Source of the DNA: Planctomycetota bacterium
Lineage (GTDB): Bacteria > Planctomycetota > Planctomycetia > Planctomycetales > Planctomycetaceae
Direction: 5' to 3'
DNA length: 34,064 nt
NCBI GenBank assembly: GCA_018242565.1
Contig: JAFEBR010000609.1
Location: forward strand, 1 to 34,064
Made by a program: the position numbers and the translations under genes. The notes under the pieces are model-generated. The model was not told the DNA's origin. It did no database searches and saw nothing but the letters and a program-made list of their open reading frames with translations. Below, piece after piece: positions 33,609 to 34,064 of this stretch (within the stretch, counting starts at the first letter, position 1; every line of letters begins with the position of its first letter).

Positions 33609-34064
33609 TTGAAACTCCCAAAAAATTTAGATAAACAAACAGCTTGACATACACGAAATCAGCGACATACGGTCCGCTAAATCAATCTATTCAAAAGCCA
33701 CCCCAACGACGCGGCGGGAACCTTTAAATCTGCCGTGACTGCCTCACGGCGACTCCTGCTAACCCCAGGCAGGCCATGCCGACAAATGGAGTGACAAACG
33801 TGCAGAAGAACACAAGGCCATTACGAAACGGATCGTGTGAATTCCCAACAACGCTCACGAAACTGCCGTATGAACAATGTCTTCAGCAATTGTGCGGTGC
33901 TCGAATCCGTTGCCACGCCGCCGTCGCCACAGTGTGCGGTCTCAGTTCCCAACTGAATTTGTGGCGGAATCCTACGCACCAAATGTGAAAAGAGTGTGAA
34001 GCCCATGTGAAATCTCGAACAGGTGCGTGCGACCTAGAAGCGAATATTATGAAGAATTCTTCAC
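33609..34064. other. 456-bp stretch upstream of DUF1559, no complete gene
   Basis: This holds the minus-strand promoter region of the DUF1559 gene, without a promoter I can call, and at its right end the TGTGAA repeats (33983-34011). An ATG at 34049 with AGAAG 8 nt upstream could begin a new plus-strand gene that leaves the window after five codons. TATTAT at 34045-34050 could equally be a -10 element. GAAGAATTCTTC at 34051-34062 is a perfect 12-bp palindrome. Confidence 0.4.
33983..34011 (+). repeat. Three 7-bp direct repeats at 11-bp spacing (PhoB/OmpR-like site)
   Basis: ATGTGAA at 33983-33989, GTGTGAA at 33994-34000 and ATGTGAA at 34005-34011 are separated by 4 bp each, an exact 11-bp period. 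This 7+4 layout is that of Pho boxes and other OmpR-family response-regulator sites. The site lies about 33 bp before a TATTAT hexamer on the plus strand. Confidence 0.45.

Noticed and set aside
1-34064. CRISPR arrays, tRNA, rRNA, prophage or restriction modules
   Set aside because: No regularly spaced repeats, cloverleaf-like segments, or phage or restriction proteins were seen on either strand.

Overview
The window looks like a chromosomal segment of a GC-rich member of the Planctomycetota, probably Planctomycetales. The signs are a DUF1559 prepilin-like protein, a very large secreted protein ending in a PVC-type c-heme domain, an ECF sigma factor followed by a serine/threonine kinase with many membrane segments, a class II (B12-dependent) ribonucleotide reductase and several small planctomycete-type lipoproteins. 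It is mostly ordinary chromosome: I see no rRNA, tRNA, CRISPR array, phage module or plasmid module. The only mobile-element trace is a lone IS3-type orfA.

Layout. (1) 1-474: 3' part of rsmE. (2) 499-7402, minus strand: a probable seven-gene unit that reads ABC ATPase, MacB/FtsX-like permease, three different envelope-anchored proteins sharing a DUF3299-like domain with a Cys-Cys-Phe motif, then two paralogous secreted proteins, one with an N-terminal CPYC motif. This is the best candidate in the window for a poorly described system, an envelope ABC machine that may handle a metal or a redox-active ligand. (3) 7940-10755: gmd (GDP-mannose 4,6-dehydratase) and a secreted YtcJ-like amidohydrolase. 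(4) 10892-14998: an alpha-2-macroglobulin with an intact CxEQ thioester and a Tat-like signal. (5) 15100-18120: ECF sigma factor and Ser/Thr kinase pair. (6) 18326-20776: IS3 orfA remnant, a polytopic protein with a C-terminal zinc ribbon, and a small membrane protein. (7) 20905-24267: nrdJ with a consensus-like sigma70 promoter, a roughly 220-nt structured leader and a strong intrinsic terminator.

(8) 24689-25863: an SPFH (band 7) membrane protein coupled to a small Arc-type ribbon-helix-helix protein, preceded by 11-bp direct repeats that could be its operator. (9) 25884-30315: divergent dus (tRNA-dihydrouridine synthase) and the PVC-type propeller/HEAT/cytochrome c protein. (10) 30532-33608, minus strand: obg GTPase, a small lipoprotein and a DUF1559 pseudopilin-like protein, with two factor-independent terminators. 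(11) 33609-34064: no complete gene, but three TGTGAA direct repeats spaced exactly 11 bp, resembling a PhoB/OmpR-family site, ahead of a possible new gene start at the window edge.

Several starts are set here by visible ribosome binding sites rather than by the longest reading frame. Family names rest on recognised motifs, not on a database search.
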